Shown: positions 38,665-48,483, numbered from the stretch's first letter. The stretch: 64,000 nt of DNA from Starkeya sp. ORNL1 (GCF_012971745.1 NZ_CP048834.1:434001-498000), one strand, 5' to 3'. A program made the numbers and translations. Notes: generated from the letters alone by a model not told the origin.

Positions 38665-39762
38665 ATGGCCTTCCGACGTCCGTACCGGCTGGATCTGGGG
38701 CGGCTTATGCTTGCCGGCACAGCGGCGTGGATCGCGATCGTCCTGCGCATGTCCCGGTCTGAGACGACCGACGCGCAAAGTCCGTTGCGCGTTGGTCGCG
38801 GGGGCTCCGGCGGGACGTCGCTTGAGGTCGATCGTGGGCGCTTGGCCACCACACCGGCAGCCATCGGGGCAGGAGGTTGGAGTGACATCTTGCGGCGCAC
38901 CTATAGCGAATCGATCGAGGATCGCCTGCCCACCGTCGCCGCCGGCATAACGTTCTTCGGCCTGCTCGCGCTGTTTCCGGCAGTCACCGCCATTGTCTCG
39001 CTTTATGGCCTGTTCACAGATCCCGCGACGGTGCGCGATCATCTGTTCGCGCTTTCCTTCATGCTGCCGGCCGGCGCGTTCCAGATCGTCGAGGACCAGA
39101 TCTCCCGCATTGTCACGCAAGGCAGCGAAGCCCTGACCGTCAAGCTGTTGATCGGCCTCGGCATCGCGTTGTGGGGCGCGAACGCCGGCATGAAAGCTCT
39201 GATCGACGGGCTGAACGTCGCCTACGAGGAAACCGAAAAGCGCGGCTTCGTGATGCTCAACGCACTGTCCCTCGCGCTGACGCTGGCGGCATTGACCGTG
39301 GTGATGCTTGCCATGTTCACGGTGACGGTCGCGCCGGCCGCCATTGCCACGCTCAAGCTCTCGGACACGATGATAGTGCTGGTTCGTGCGCTGCGCTGGG
39401 TCGTGATGGCGGCTGTACTCATGATCGGACTGTCCGTCCTGTATCGCTTCGGCCCAAGCCGGGAGAATGCGAAGTGGCGATGGGTGACCTGGGGCAGTGC
39501 GGTTGCTTCCGTACTCTGGATCATGGTGTCGGTCGGCCTTTCGGCGTACCTCTCGAACTTCGCCGACTACAACGCGACCTATGGCTCTCTCGGCGCAGCG
39601 ATTGCCCTGATGATGTGGATCTGGCTCTCATCCTGCGCTGTCCTATTTGGCGCCGAACTCAACGCCGAGATGGAGCACCAGACCGCAATCGATACGACCA
39701 CGGGGCCGGACCTTCCGATGGGACTGCGCGGTGCCACGATGGCCGACACGCTCGGACAGTAG
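38665..39762 (+). CDS. YihY/BrkB-family inner membrane protein
   Basis: 365 residues with an AGGAG ribosome site. After an unusual 75-residue N-terminal part with one hydrophobic helix, the YihY core starts R-L-P-T-V-A-A-G-I-T-F-F-G-L-L-A-L-F-P-A. It has six membrane helices and the late motif Y-G-S-L-G-A-A-I-A-L-M-M-W-I-W-L-S. This family was once called RNase BN in error; its true function is unknown. The C-terminal tail is short. The gene stands alone. Confidence 0.88.
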   Translation: MAFRRPYRLDLGRLMLAGTAAWIAIVLRMSRSETTDAQSPLRVGRGGSGGTSLEVDRGRLATTPAAIGAGGWSDILRRTYSESIEDRLPTVAAGITFFGLLALFPAVTAIVSLYGLFTDPATVRDHLFALSFMLPAGAFQIVEDQISRIVTQGSEALTVKLLIGLGIALWGANAGMKALIDGLNVAYEETEKRGFVMLNALSLALTLAALTVVMLAMFTVTVAPAAIATLKLSDTMIVLVRALRWVVMAAVLMIGLSVLYRFGPSRENAKWRWVTWGSAVASVLWIMVSVGLSAYLSNFADYNATYGSLGAAIALMMWIWLSSCAVLFGAELNAEMEHQTAIDTTTGPDLPMGLRGATMADTLGQ

Positions 39763-39936
39763 GTCGTCACCTAGTTGCTGAGCTCGCGGTGAGCCATTGC
39801 CACTGTTCGTCGCCGCCGACCAACGTGAGGCTGAATTGGTGGCCGAGGTCGACGAACCAAATCGCTCGTCGCGGCATTCACTAGTGGCCACGCCCTTGGT
39901 TTGGCGAATTCATCTTCCGAACGGCGTTGAAGCTCG

Positions 39937-40911
39937 ATGCAAACCACCCCTACCGTCCCGTTGATCGCGTGTCTCTTCGCACTGTGCAGCGGACCCGTTC
40001 ACGCACTCACAGCCGACGAGGTGAACCAGGCTTCCGTCACTGAGCGCAGGCCCACCAGCCAGCCAGATCCTGCCGTCGTAAAGGCGCAAGTTCTGTTGAG
40101 CCGCCGCAGTATTTCGCCAGGGGAAATCGATGGCGTCGATGGGGAGAATTATCGCAAAGCCATCGCTCAATTCCGCCGCCAGGAAAACCTCGGCGAAGGC
40201 GAAAAGGTGGACGAGCGCACCTGGCGCGCGCTAGGCGCGGACACGGCCAGCAACATTACGACGGAGTACATCCTTTCGGAGAGAGACGTCTCGTCCCGCT
40301 TCGTCCGCAGAATCCCCCGCGATTATGCCAAACAGGCCGCGTTGAAGCGGCTCTCCTATACCGGCGCGCCCGAGATGTTCGCTGAGCGCTTTCATATGAG
40401 CGAGGCGCTGCTGAGGGCACTTAACCCCCACGCGGATTTCCGAACGGCCGGAGAACGGATCAGCGTCGTCTCAGTCAATCGACAACCGTTTGAGGCACCC
40501 GTCGAGCGGATTGAAGCAGTGAAGAAGACAGGGATGCTTGTCGTCTTTGGCCCGGGTGACGCGATTCTCGCAAGCTATCCCGCCACGATTGGCAGCGGCG
40601 ATACGCCTTCGCCCGAAGGCGAATATCGGATTGAACGCATCGTACGCAATCCGACCTACCACTACGATCCCGAGAAGAACTTCCAGCAAGGTAGCAACAA
40701 GAGGAAGCTGACGTTGCCGCCAGGACCGAACAATCCAGTAGGCACGGTCTGGATCGCGCTGTCTAAACCAACCTTCGGCATTCATGGAACGCCCGAGCCC
40801 TCTCAAGTGAGCAAGACAACATCTCACGGCTGTGTCCGCTTGACGAACTGGGACGCGCAGGAATTGGCCGGGATGGTCAAGCCGGGGCTAGCAGTGCGCT
40901 TCGTGGATTAG
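39937..40911 (+). CDS. L,D-transpeptidase (YkuD domain) with peptidoglycan-binding region
   Basis: 324 residues. A signal peptide (about residues 1-23) ends at V-H-A-L. A PG_binding_1-like region (about 45-95) follows, then a LysM-like stretch (about 125-170), and the YkuD catalytic domain (about 185-320). The active-site pattern is F-G-I-H-G-T-P then S-H-G-C-V-R-L-T, with Cys as nucleophile. It should make 3-3 cross-links in peptidoglycan or attach proteins. The gene is flanked by unrelated genes. Confidence 0.93.
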   Translation: MQTTPTVPLIACLFALCSGPVHALTADEVNQASVTERRPTSQPDPAVVKAQVLLSRRSISPGEIDGVDGENYRKAIAQFRRQENLGEGEKVDERTWRALGADTASNITTEYILSERDVSSRFVRRIPRDYAKQAALKRLSYTGAPEMFAERFHMSEALLRALNPHADFRTAGERISVVSVNRQPFEAPVERIEAVKKTGMLVVFGPGDAILASYPATIGSGDTPSPEGEYRIERIVRNPTYHYDPEKNFQQGSNKRKLTLPPGPNNPVGTVWIALSKPTFGIHGTPEPSQVSKTTSHGCVRLTNWDAQELAGMVKPGLAVRFVD

Positions 40912-41007
40912 CTTAGCAAAGCGCCGCGGCGGCGCAGCAGCCCCTTCGAGCGGAACGTCCCCCGCCCGAGTGAGTTGAGATCCGTCACACTGCGGAGGAT
41001 CGCCGAG

Positions 41008-41265
41008 ATGGGCAATTGGGAAGATAGGGTTCGCTTAAAAGCATTCCACATTTGGCTCGATGAGGGGCAACCTCACGGTCAAGCCGAACGACACTGGCAC
41101 ATGGCCCGCCATTCCATTCAAGATGAGTCCCCTAATGACGACCTGCGCTCTACTGGAGATTCCAGCGAAGTGGTCGGCACCGAAACTTCACCTACGACCG
41201 AACAACCTTCACTTGGGGACCCGGTCACCGCCGCGCGAGCAAAGGTTGCTTCGGGTACGAACTAA
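41008..41265 (+). CDS. DUF2934 domain small protein
   Basis: 85 residues from the ATG at 41008, which has GGAGGAT upstream; a TTG at 40975 would add 11 residues. The N-terminal 35 residues match the DUF2934 pattern H-I-W-L-D-E-G-Q-P-H-G-Q-A-E-R-H-W. The rest is polar and low-complexity. Such proteins are common on accessory regions and plasmids of Rhizobiales; function unknown. Confidence 0.8.
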   Translation: MGNWEDRVRLKAFHIWLDEGQPHGQAERHWHMARHSIQDESPNDDLRSTGDSSEVVGTETSPTTEQPSLGDPVTAARAKVASGTN

Positions 41266-41363
41266 AGGGCGAGCCGATCACTCGCGCTTCTGACCGGCCC
41301 GGAAAATGTTAGTTCCGGCGCCGGTCCCACAGCAATAAATCGCGATCGTTCACTGGCGACAAA

Positions 41364-43478
41364 TCATGCGAGGTTCCTGATAGTGGGCTCTCGCGCCCAT
41401 TGCCGCGTGCTCGCCGCCTTCAGGAAGGCGTCATGGCCTTTGCTGATATCAGCCACCCCGGCATCCGGTACGACACCGGCCTTATCCAGCAGTGGCTGGC
41501 CCTCCGGCGTATGTCCCATCGCCTTGAGGTGACCAAAGGCATCGCGGCAGAAATCCACGGCGGCAGCCTCCTTGAGAAGCTGTTCGCAGCCGTCTTTCGA
41601 CACGATCAGCGCTACGGCGTCGAACAGCACGGATGGCGCGCCGGCGAGCTGCATGTCAGCTTTCAACAACTTACCATTCTTGAGAGTGACGCCGCCGACC
41701 TTGGGAGCGATGAGCTTCGCTGTCGCACCAGCCGCCTCGACGGAAGACACGGTTTTCGCGACTACAGCGCCGTCGGCACCATCAGTGACGAGGATTCCAA
41801 CGGCCCGCCCCGCCAGGGTGTCGGGGTATTTGCCCACGATGCGCAGGGCCGGCGAAGCGTCCATGTCCCGCGGTTCGGCCGCGGGTGAAGAGGCTGACGG
41901 CAGCTCGACACTCAGTCCCGCGGCGACACGGCTCGCAAGTGTCTCGTCGACATTGCGGAGGTTCGCCAGTACGCGGGCGCGGATGTGGTCGAGTGCTACC
42001 TTGGACAGCTCGAAGACGATCGCGCTCGCAAGGTGTGCCTGTTCGATTTCGGTCTGCGACCGATAAAACAGCCGCGCGTGGCTGTAATGGTCGGCAAACG
42101 TCTCCGACCGCAGCCGTACCTTGGTGTCGCCGAGGGGGACGGCGAAGCTGCGGAAGCCACCTTTGGGATCTTCGCGTGGGCCGCCGGCTTCTCCGGTGTC
42201 CGCCAGGCTGTTCGGCTCGTAATTCGCCCTGCCGGAGAAGGCCTCAGTCTGCATGTGGCCGTCGCGCTGGAAGTTCTGGAAGGGGCACCCCTTCGCGCGA
42301 TTGACCGGAATCTGGTGGAAGTTCACGGTGCCGAGGCGCGACAGCTGGGTGTCCTGATAGGAGAATAGCCGCCCCTGCAGCAGCGGATCTTCGGAAACGT
42401 CGATACCCGGCGGGATGTTCGTGGGCAGGAACGCCACCTGCTCGGTCTCGGCGAAAAAATTGTCCGGGTTGCGATCCAGCACCATGCGGCCGATCACCCG
42501 GATCGGCACCAGTTCCTCCGGGATCACCTTGGTGGCGTCGAGGATATCGAAGGGAAGGGCGTCGGCTTGCTTCTGGCTGAGAAGCTGCACGCCAAACTCC
42601 CACTCCGGAAAGTTTCCGGCAGCGATGGCGTCGTATAGATCGCGGCGGTGGTAGTCCGGATCGGCGCCGGCAATCTTCACCGCCTCGTCCCAGCAGGTCG
42701 ATTGCGTGCCGAGCTTGGGGCGCCAGTGGAATTTTACGAAGGTCGCCTCGCCCTTGTCGTTCAACAGCCGGAAGGTATTGACGCCAAAACCTTCGATCAT
42801 CCGCAGCGAGCGCGGTATCGCCCGGTCCGACATGACCCACATAATCATGTGGGTCGACTCCGGCATTAGCCCGACAAAGTCCCAGAATGTGTCATGTGCG
42901 CTCGCCGCCTGCGGATACCCGCGGTCAGCCTCCATCTTCACCGAATGGATGAGGTCCGGGAATTTGATCGCGTCCTGAATGAAGAAAACCGGGATATTGT
43001 TTCCGACCAGATCCCAATTACCCTCCTTGCTGTAGAATTTCACCGCGAAGCCACGAACATCGCGCGGCGTATCAACCGAGCCTGCACCACCGGCAACGGT
43101 CGAGAAGCGCACGAACACTTCTGTCCTGGCGCCGACCTCGGTGAGGATCCGAGCGCGACTGAATTTGGCGAGCGAATCCGTGAGCTCGAAATAACCATGG
43201 GCGCCGGAGCCGCGCGCGTGGACGATCCTCTCCGGGATACGCTCATGATCGAAGTGCTGGATTTTTTCCCGCAGGACGAAATCCTCGAGAAGCGTCGGGC
43301 CGCGCCGTCCGCCCCTGAGCGAGTTCTGATTGTCGCTCACCGGGACGCCGTGATTGGTCGTCAGTCGCTCCTCAGCAGTCGATGAGGCTTGGTGCACTTC
43401 GCCTCCAGTCCCGATAATCGAGGCGCCCTTCTTGGTGGCGGATTTCTTGGTGGTCGGGGATGTCTTGCGATCGGCCAT
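41364..43478 (-). CDS. katE: Large-subunit catalase (KatE type, clade 2)
   Basis: 704 residues from the ATG at 43478, which has a GAGGGA site; the frame is open further upstream but Arg-rich and unlike catalase. Catalytic His is in [12 protein letters not shown], Asn in [12 protein letters not shown], and haem-ligand Tyr in R-L-F-S-Y-Q-D-T-Q. The extra C-terminal flavodoxin/DJ-1-like domain (about 545-700) marks the large-subunit class. The N-terminus is Lys/Ser/Thr-rich. It removes hydrogen peroxide. Confidence 0.94.
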   Translation of the reverse strand: MADRKTSPTTKKSATKKGASIIGTGGEVHQASSTAEERLTTNHGVPVSDNQNSLRGGRRGPTLLEDFVLREKIQHFDHERIPERIVHARGSGAHGYFELTDSLAKFSRARILTEVGARTEVFVRFSTVAGGAGSVDTPRDVRGFAVKFYSKEGNWDLVGNNIPVFFIQDAIKFPDLIHSVKMEADRGYPQAASAHDTFWDFVGLMPESTHMIMWVMSDRAIPRSLRMIEGFGVNTFRLLNDKGEATFVKFHWRPKLGTQSTCWDEAVKIAGADPDYHRRDLYDAIAAGNFPEWEFGVQLLSQKQADALPFDILDATKVIPEELVPIRVIGRMVLDRNPDNFFAETEQVAFLPTNIPPGIDVSEDPLLQGRLFSYQDTQLSRLGTVNFHQIPVNRAKGCPFQNFQRDGHMQTEAFSGRANYEPNSLADTGEAGGPREDPKGGFRSFAVPLGDTKVRLRSETFADHYSHARLFYRSQTEIEQAHLASAIVFELSKVALDHIRARVLANLRNVDETLASRVAAGLSVELPSASSPAAEPRDMDASPALRIVGKYPDTLAGRAVGILVTDGADGAVVAKTVSSVEAAGATAKLIAPKVGGVTLKNGKLLKADMQLAGAPSVLFDAVALIVSKDGCEQLLKEAAAVDFCRDAFGHLKAMGHTPEGQPLLDKAGVVPDAGVADISKGHDAFLKAASTRQWAREPTIRNLA

Positions 43479-43737
43479 GGTCGGTCCCTCGGGAAGCTGC
43501 GAGCGCGGCGGCTTGCGTCGTTTGAGTCCTGACCTAAGTGCTGCCGGCGGCCGATGTTCCCGCGATGATTGCGGCCGCGGCGGCGAGGTTCGCGGTGGCC
43601 GCTCGCTGCGGCGACGGAACATACGTCGCTGGTTTCCGTTAGGGCCTCGCTCTTCTGCAGATGGAGCCCGATGTCGGCGCCGCGTTGCCGACGCCCGACG
43701 CGCTGTCATCTTTTCCGCATTCGACCGCCGAGCGAAC

Positions 43738-44979
43738 ATGTTTCACCCTGACACCACCGTCCAAAGCGACCTGCGCGGCGGCTGTCCGCCCTGGCTGAGC
43801 GGTTTCAAGAGACCGGTACGCCGTGAGCTCGAGCATAGTCTGGCGTGCGATGTGCTCGTGGTCGGCGCGGGAATTACCGGCGCGCTCATGGCTGAGCATC
43901 TTTCGAGGCTCGGTCGAGAGGTGATCCTGATCGACCGGGAGCGGGCCGGCTTCGGCAGCACCGCCGCGAGCACCGCCATGCTGCAATGGGAAATCGACTG
44001 CCCGCTCAGCGAACTCACGGGGTATTATGGCTTTGAGCGGGCGGCGAATATCTACCGGCGCAGCCTTCAGGCAGTGTCCGGCCTGAAAACGCTCGCAGAG
44101 GAGCTGCAGCCGAGCGGCTTTCGGCAACGCCGTTCGCTGTACCTGACGGGCGGGGACACCGGGGCAGCTGAACTCCACGCCGAGCACGTGCTGCGCGAAC
44201 GAGCAGGGCTGCCGGGAGTGTACCTCGACTACCTGACGCTGAAGCGCGAGTTCGGCTTTGATCGCGAGGCGGCAATTGTTTCCCCTGGCTCGGCGGACGC
44301 CGACCCGCTTCTGCTGGCGCATGCGCTGATCAATTCGGCACTCGCCCAGGGGGCCGTTTTGTATGACGCCGAAGCAGCCAGCTACGCCAGTTTCGGACAC
44401 GGCGTATTGGTGCGGATGGACAATGGCCTGGAAGTTCAGGCGAAGCATGTCGTGCTTGCCACCGGTTACGTCATGCCGGAGTTCATGAAGACCGACCTTC
44501 ACAAGACAGCGTCGAGCTGGGCGATTGCCACCCCGCCGCAGACGCGGCCCGATGCGCTTTGGCGCGACGGAGCTTTGATTTGGGAAGCATCGGAGGATTA
44601 TTTGTATGCGCGTACGACGGCAGATAACCGCATCATCATTGGCGGTGAGGACGAGGACGACATTGTTGATCCTGACGAACGCGACGTCCTGATGCCGGCA
44701 AAGCGCGACGCGCTGCTTCGCAAACTCAAGCTGCTGCGCCCTGCCGCCGCCGCTGACGCGGCATTCATCTGGTCTGGCGCCTTTGGACAAACTGACGATG
44801 GGTTGCCGCTAATTGGCGAGGTGCCCGACCAGCCCAATCTGTTTGCCGCCTATGGCTATGGGGGCAATGGCATCACATTCAGCTATCTCGCTTCACGGAT
44901 CATCGGAGAGATGCTCGCCGGCCGTCACGAGCCTTGGTACGACGACTTCGCTATCGATCGTCCCCCGCCAGTGGCGTAA
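43738..44979 (+). CDS. FAD-dependent oxidoreductase (DAO family)
   Basis: 413 residues from the ATG at 43738. The N-terminal dinucleotide motif V-L-V-V-G-A-G-I-T-G-A-L-M-A-E-H-L is followed by V-I-L-I-D-R-E-R-A-G-F-G-S-T-A-A-S-T-A. The C-terminal FAD contact is L-P-L-I-G-E-V-P and Y-G-Y-G-G-N-G-I-T-F-S. It resembles glycine/D-amino acid oxidases; the substrate is unknown. It is divergent from katE across 259 bases, and any peroxide it makes would be removed by that catalase (inference). Confidence 0.88.
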   Translation: MFHPDTTVQSDLRGGCPPWLSGFKRPVRRELEHSLACDVLVVGAGITGALMAEHLSRLGREVILIDRERAGFGSTAASTAMLQWEIDCPLSELTGYYGFERAANIYRRSLQAVSGLKTLAEELQPSGFRQRRSLYLTGGDTGAAELHAEHVLRERAGLPGVYLDYLTLKREFGFDREAAIVSPGSADADPLLLAHALINSALAQGAVLYDAEAASYASFGHGVLVRMDNGLEVQAKHVVLATGYVMPEFMKTDLHKTASSWAIATPPQTRPDALWRDGALIWEASEDYLYARTTADNRIIIGGEDEDDIVDPDERDVLMPAKRDALLRKLKLLRPAAAADAAFIWSGAFGQTDDGLPLIGEVPDQPNLFAAYGYGGNGITFSYLASRIIGEMLAGRHEPWYDDFAIDRPPPVA

Positions 44980-45150
44980 GCACGCGCCGGCGATGCCTGC
45001 CGCGGTCAGTTCTGCTCTTCCCGAAGTACGCTGATATCTTATCTAACTAATTGCAGTGACACGGCAATTTTACTCTCCCACTTGGGACGGCCGACCGGCG
45101 ATGTCGTTGTCATTTGCAACGCCCGCAGCGTGCGGGTCCAGGAGATCAGA

Positions 45151-45393
45151 ATGCGGAATACCCTTCTTGCGCTCGGTCGGCGGCCGGCAGCGAGACGATA
45201 TAATGTCCTGAACCTTCAGGTGCGAGGCGGCGGCAAGGCTGCCGTCTCATGGAGGCAATTCGCGTTCAACGTCCTGAAGAACGTCTCGGCGTCAGAGCAG
45301 GAGCGGGGTATAAGCAACGTCGTCGTTTGGCAGGTCGACGTCGTCGCCCCCCTCTCTCGCCCCCCTCTCTCGCCTTTCAGCTGGAACCAGTAA
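45151..45393 (+). CDS. Small hypothetical protein
   Basis: 80 residues from the ATG at 45151, preceded by AGGAGATC. The protein is basic, with R-R-P-A-A-R-R-Y-N-V-L-N-L-Q-V and a Pro/Ser-rich tail created by a CCCCCTCTCTCGC tandem. No family is recognised. The ribosome site is the main support. Confidence 0.35.
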   Translation: MRNTLLALGRRPAARRYNVLNLQVRGGGKAAVSWRQFAFNVLKNVSASEQERGISNVVVWQVDVVAPLSRPPLSPFSWNQ

Positions 45394-45473
45394 CGCGGCA
45401 TTCGAGCGCTCCGCTGCCTGATTGAGAAACTCCTTTCACAGGCCGTCGTTCCTTGATCGAAATGACATGGCAA

Positions 45474-46202
45474 TCAGAGTTTTTCTCTGAGATGCAGATA
45501 GGTTGGATCAAAGTCTCCGACCTCAGCCAGCGCGGCGGGTTTGAGGGCCGTCAGGCGTCTACCGCGCAACTGTATCAGGCCATCGGCGCGCATATCTCTC
45601 AGTACGCGGCTCATGTGGACAGCGGATAGACCCAAGGCATCGGCAAGTTCAGTTTGGGTGGTGGGCAGGTCACAACTCGTGCCATCCGAAAGGCCGACCG
45701 CCTTGAGGCGGGTCAGTAGCTCGCACATCAGATGCGCTGTTCGGCTCAAGGCAGATCTTTGACCGACGTTAGCAATCCATTCCCTGTACATGGCAGCATC
45801 GATCAATGTCGACCGCCAGAATGCGAGCGCTAGACGAGGATTCTCCAGGCACAATGTTTTGATGGCCGAATGTTGTATATACGCGACCTTGCAGTGAGTG
45901 AATGAAGTGAGCGTCATGTCCATTATTTCCAAGTGGACACTTTGCAGGTCGGGGATGTCGCCGGCGACATAAATCGAGGTTATTTGCCTGCGATCCTCGG
46001 CAATATGCTTTGAGGTGAACAAATATCCTTCTAGCAGCAAACATGAGCGGGTCGGGCGATCTCCCTCCCTCACGACGTCTTGTTGCGGCGCAAGACTCGC
46101 AAGGGTGAATGGTAGCTTCCCAAGCGCAGCTTTCTCCCCGTCTTCGAGGTCGTTGGTGCTGACCATTCTCCGAACGAGGGTACCCAACCCGGCAGCCGAC
46201 AT
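45474..46202 (-). CDS. Crp/Fnr-family transcriptional regulator
   Basis: 242 residues, with AGGAA before the ATG. The N-terminal cyclic-nucleotide-binding-like fold (about 15-130) lacks the Cys cluster of FNR proteins and the canonical cAMP pocket R-S-x-x. The C-terminal winged helix (about 155-225) contains T-Q-T-E-L-A-D-A-L-G-L-S-A-V-H-M-S-R-V-L-R-D-M. Many such regulators in Rhizobiales respond to redox or stress. Its targets are unknown. Nearby stress genes are candidates. Confidence 0.9.
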   Translation of the reverse strand: MSAAGLGTLVRRMVSTNDLEDGEKAALGKLPFTLASLAPQQDVVREGDRPTRSCLLLEGYLFTSKHIAEDRRQITSIYVAGDIPDLQSVHLEIMDMTLTSFTHCKVAYIQHSAIKTLCLENPRLALAFWRSTLIDAAMYREWIANVGQRSALSRTAHLMCELLTRLKAVGLSDGTSCDLPTTQTELADALGLSAVHMSRVLRDMRADGLIQLRGRRLTALKPAALAEVGDFDPTYLHLREKL

Positions 46203-46557
46203 AAAAAGAGTTCCTCCGGTGCAGATGCCCGCCGCGCAGCTTATCGCGCTCGCCGCGAGCGGTCATGGCATGGTTTGCATAGGCGGTGATACAAGCTGGG
46301 GCGTCGATGGCGCCTATCAAATGATGCGGCGGCGCTCGATCGTGTCGGTCTGAGGCTCGCGACGTCTCCGGCTGCTGGAGCGGGTGCTCGCCGCTGTTGC
46401 GTGCCGTCCGGTCCACCCACCAATCAAATGCTTATGGTGGTCGCCGCGGCGCCAAGAGGGATCCACCGCCGACGGTCGAACCCATCGCGGTACAGCCGAC
46501 GCTGCTCTGACGTCTTGTCGGCCTTTGATAGTGCGTCGATCAAGCTGGCTGGGCCAG
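46203..46557. other. 355-base region without a supported gene
   Basis: Lies upstream of the Crp/Fnr gene. Open frames on both strands here are Arg/Pro-rich and show no family features. The regulator's promoter should be near 46205-46280. Confidence 0.45.
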
Positions 46558-46749
46558 CTATTTCGCATAGAGCGACGTTTCAACAGCGCCTATCGTAACC
46601 TCAAGATCAGCAATCTTGCGGAGTACATTGTCGGAAGGGATTATGCCAACATCAGCCGCGGACACGATGAGTTCGCGCTGAGCCTGAAGCAGACGGTCGC
46701 GAAGGGCGGCCAGTTTCTTTTGCGTTGCGTGGTCTGGAGGGGTTGCCAT
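46558..46749 (-). CDS. Small coiled-coil hypothetical protein
   Basis: 63 residues, predicted helical throughout: K-K-L-A-A-L-R-D-R-L-L-Q-A-Q-R-E-L, then N-V-L-R-K-I-A-D-L-E-V-T-I-G-A-V-E. The heptad-like spacing suggests a coiled coil. It looks like a conserved small protein of Rhizobiales, but I cannot name the family. No strong ribosome site is visible. Confidence 0.5.
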   Translation of the reverse strand: MATPPDHATQKKLAALRDRLLQAQRELIVSAADVGIIPSDNVLRKIADLEVTIGAVETSLYAK

Positions 46750-46987
46750 GGCCAGCCAGCTTATCGCGATGCGCGCCTGCGTCGATATGCAATTGCTCAG
46801 AAATTAGAAATATCCCCATGATACCCGAGGAAAGTTCGTGCACCGAACGATCATCGGTCCATGCGATACCGCTGCGATGCGGGGCGCGATTGGCATCGCG
46901 CCCGCTGCTCTCCTTGGGCGTTTCCTCCCTAGACTTGGGCCGCTCCGCTTGCGTGAGCGGACCCTTTCTTTCCTGGAGCGCGGCAGA

Positions 46988-47299
46988 TTAGTTGGGCCAA
47001 CATTGCTTCAGGCCGCGGCCGAGGTGATAGCCGGGAGGACATTCAAGAACCGGCGGCATCGGAGATACTCGCGGGCCGGGTACATAGCCTGGAGGAATTT
47101 CCTCGGCAGGTGCCCAGCCGTTTGGCCAACACCGCTGGCCGCCACGGCCGAGATGATAGCCTGGGCCACAAGGCCAATCCACCTTTGAAGTAATTGTAGG
47201 CAGGGCCGGCGGATGGAGCGGTGGAATGGCGACCGCGGGACCGGCAGCGAGCGTCAGTCCGAAGAGCAGGCACGCCGTCAGCTTTATGGTTCGTGGCAT
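46988..47299 (-). CDS. Secreted protein with Cys-x-x-Gly-Tyr-His-Leu-Gly repeats
   Basis: 103 residues from the ATG at 47299 (47314 is an alternative). The signal peptide ends near A-V-A-I-P. Two copies of a 17-residue motif follow, C-G-P-G-Y-H-L-G-R-G-G-Q-R-C-W-P-N and C-P-P-G-Y-H-L-G-R-G-L-K-Q-C-W-P-N, separated by a Pro-rich linker. The style matches GCG-CRPN-type repeat proteins of the alphaproteobacteria. Each repeat has a Cys pair that could form a disulfide. Function unknown. Confidence 0.8.
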   Translation of the reverse strand: MPRTIKLTACLLFGLTLAAGPAVAIPPLHPPALPTITSKVDWPCGPGYHLGRGGQRCWPNGWAPAEEIPPGYVPGPRVSPMPPVLECPPGYHLGRGLKQCWPN

Positions 47300-47373
47300 T
47301 CGTTCATTTCCCATCCTGGAACCCATGCCCGCCAGCGTGCAATCCAATTTCCTCAACTGCAATAGAAATGCTC

Positions 47374-47595
47374 TTAGCGTAGCCTTGTCGTCCGGACCTC
47401 CACGCTTGCTATGCGAGCGCCCTTATCATCCTCCACCTCGATGACCACGGACGAGTTCGGCGGCAACTTTCCGCTTTCGTCCCGCAGTACCTCACCCGTC
47501 CAGGTCACGAGTTCGGACCAAGCCGCGTCGTCGTCTTTCAGCACTACGTTGTGGCCGTGCAGTTCCCCGGAGATGGTGAACGTGTAGTGGGGCAT
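47374..47595 (-). CDS. DUF6894-family small protein
   Basis: 73 residues. M-P-H-Y-T-F-T-I-S-G-E-L at the start, A-A-W-S-E-L-V-T-W-T-G-E-V-L-R-D in the middle and V-V-I-E-V-E-D-D-K-G at the end fit the DUF6894 layout. These are small alpha/beta proteins abundant in Bradyrhizobium and relatives; function unknown. A 59-residue gene follows upstream on the same strand, 27 bases away. Confidence 0.8.
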   Translation of the reverse strand: MPHYTFTISGELHGHNVVLKDDDAAWSELVTWTGEVLRDESGKLPPNSSVVIEVEDDKGARIASVEVRTTRLR

Positions 47596-47622
47596 AGTCC
47601 CTCCGAACTGCGGCGGGAACCG

Positions 47623-47802
47623 CTATCGAATCTCGTCGCTCACCTTCGCGAGCCGGGCCGCACGTAGCAGGGCGGTGCGGGCGGCGTGTTCATCGAGACG
47701 CGCTCGCTCCTCGGCCTTCACAGTGTCGGTCGCCTCTGCGAGTGTTGTGCGAGCGATTGGATTGGGATTTGCCCGGCGCGGCTCCTTGAAGGGACTCACC
47801 AT
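47623..47802 (-). CDS. Small hypothetical protein, 59 residues
   Basis: Read directly from the minus strand, start at 47802, stop TAG at 47623. It begins M-V-S-P-F-K-E-P-R-R-A-N-P-N-P-I-A-R, then T-L-A-E-A-T-D-T-V-K-A-E-E-R-A-R-L-D-E-H, a charged helix, and ends L-A-K-V-S-D-E-I-R. GGAG lies about nine bases before the ATG. Its neighbour is a DUF6894 gene on the same strand 27 bases downstream, so both may share a transcript. No family named. Confidence 0.55.
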   Translation of the reverse strand: MVSPFKEPRRANPNPIARTTLAEATDTVKAEERARLDEHAARTALLRAARLAKVSDEIR

Positions 47803-47872
47803 GGGTGCTGCTCCGCGTTGGTGCTGTCACATCCGTTATCATTAGCGCCATCGTGAGCCCGTACACCGTCAA

Positions 47873-48160
47873 ATGACGTATTACTGCGCGGAGAAAGGAG
47901 CATTGTGGCAACCTTGTTCCTCGCGCGGAGGGTTTCGATTGGAAGTCCTGGTCTGCGTGGTTTGCGGTAAGCCGCTGCGCTTCGAGGCCGATACTACGTC
48001 CGCAATCGAACCGCCCTTCGATGAGCCCATCCTGTGTCCCTACGCCGGACACGATGCCGGATCGCGCAATACAACCGGCTTTTGGCGCAGCTTCACGATG
48101 AGCCCAAACGAACAGGCCGAGTGGCTTGCCGTGGCAGAGAGCGGGCCCGCACCTCCTTAG
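47873..48160 (+). CDS. Small hypothetical protein with a C-x-x-C motif
   Basis: Up to 95 residues. The likely folded part starts at L-E-V-L-V-C-V-V-C-G-K-P-L-R-F-E-A-D, a C-x-x-C-G pair of the zinc-ribbon type. A later single Cys lies in I-L-C-P-Y-A-G-H. The first 22 residues may not be translated; TTG at 47939 would give a shorter 73-residue form. No family recognised. Confidence 0.45.
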   Translation: MTYYCAEKGALWQPCSSRGGFRLEVLVCVVCGKPLRFEADTTSAIEPPFDEPILCPYAGHDAGSRNTTGFWRSFTMSPNEQAEWLAVAESGPAPP

Positions 48161-48222
48161 AGCGTTGAACCCATCCGCCGCATGGGCGTTGAGTTGGCCG
48201 TGGCTGGAGTGGGAAGCACCCG

Positions 48223-48483
48223 ATGTTCAAAACGCTCTTCAAGATTTCTATGCTGGCGTTTGAAAGCCAAAATGTAATCGCGCTCCGGATGATCAAACTG
48301 GCGCAAGGCGGCGCAGCTGGCACCGCGGAAGCGCAAAAAATGTGGTCGGAAAAGGCGGAGGCGGCAATGCGGCTCGGCCCGGCGTTCCTGGCGGGCGGGT
48401 CCATTGACAAAATGATTGATGACTATCGCGTCATCGTTCGAGCGAACCATTCGCGTCTCGGTGGTCGGCGCAGGCGGCGATAG
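48223..48483 (+). CDS. Conserved small helical protein
   Basis: 86 residues with start M-F-K-T-L-F-K-I-S-M-L-A-F-E-S-Q-N-V-I-A-L-R-M-I-K-L-A, a central M-W-S-E-K-A-E-A-A-M and a basic tail R-R-R-R-R. The pattern, a hydrophobic first helix then an amphipathic one, recurs among Rhizobiales small proteins and recalls phasin-like helices. Function unknown. Confidence 0.6.
   Translation: MFKTLFKISMLAFESQNVIALRMIKLAQGGAAGTAEAQKMWSEKAEAAMRLGPAFLAGGSIDKMIDDYRVIVRANHSRLGGRRRRR

Noticed and set aside
43479..43739. N-terminal extension of katE
   Set aside because: The extension is Arg/Ser-rich and antisense to the divergent promoter region; MADRK at 43478 has a ribosome site.
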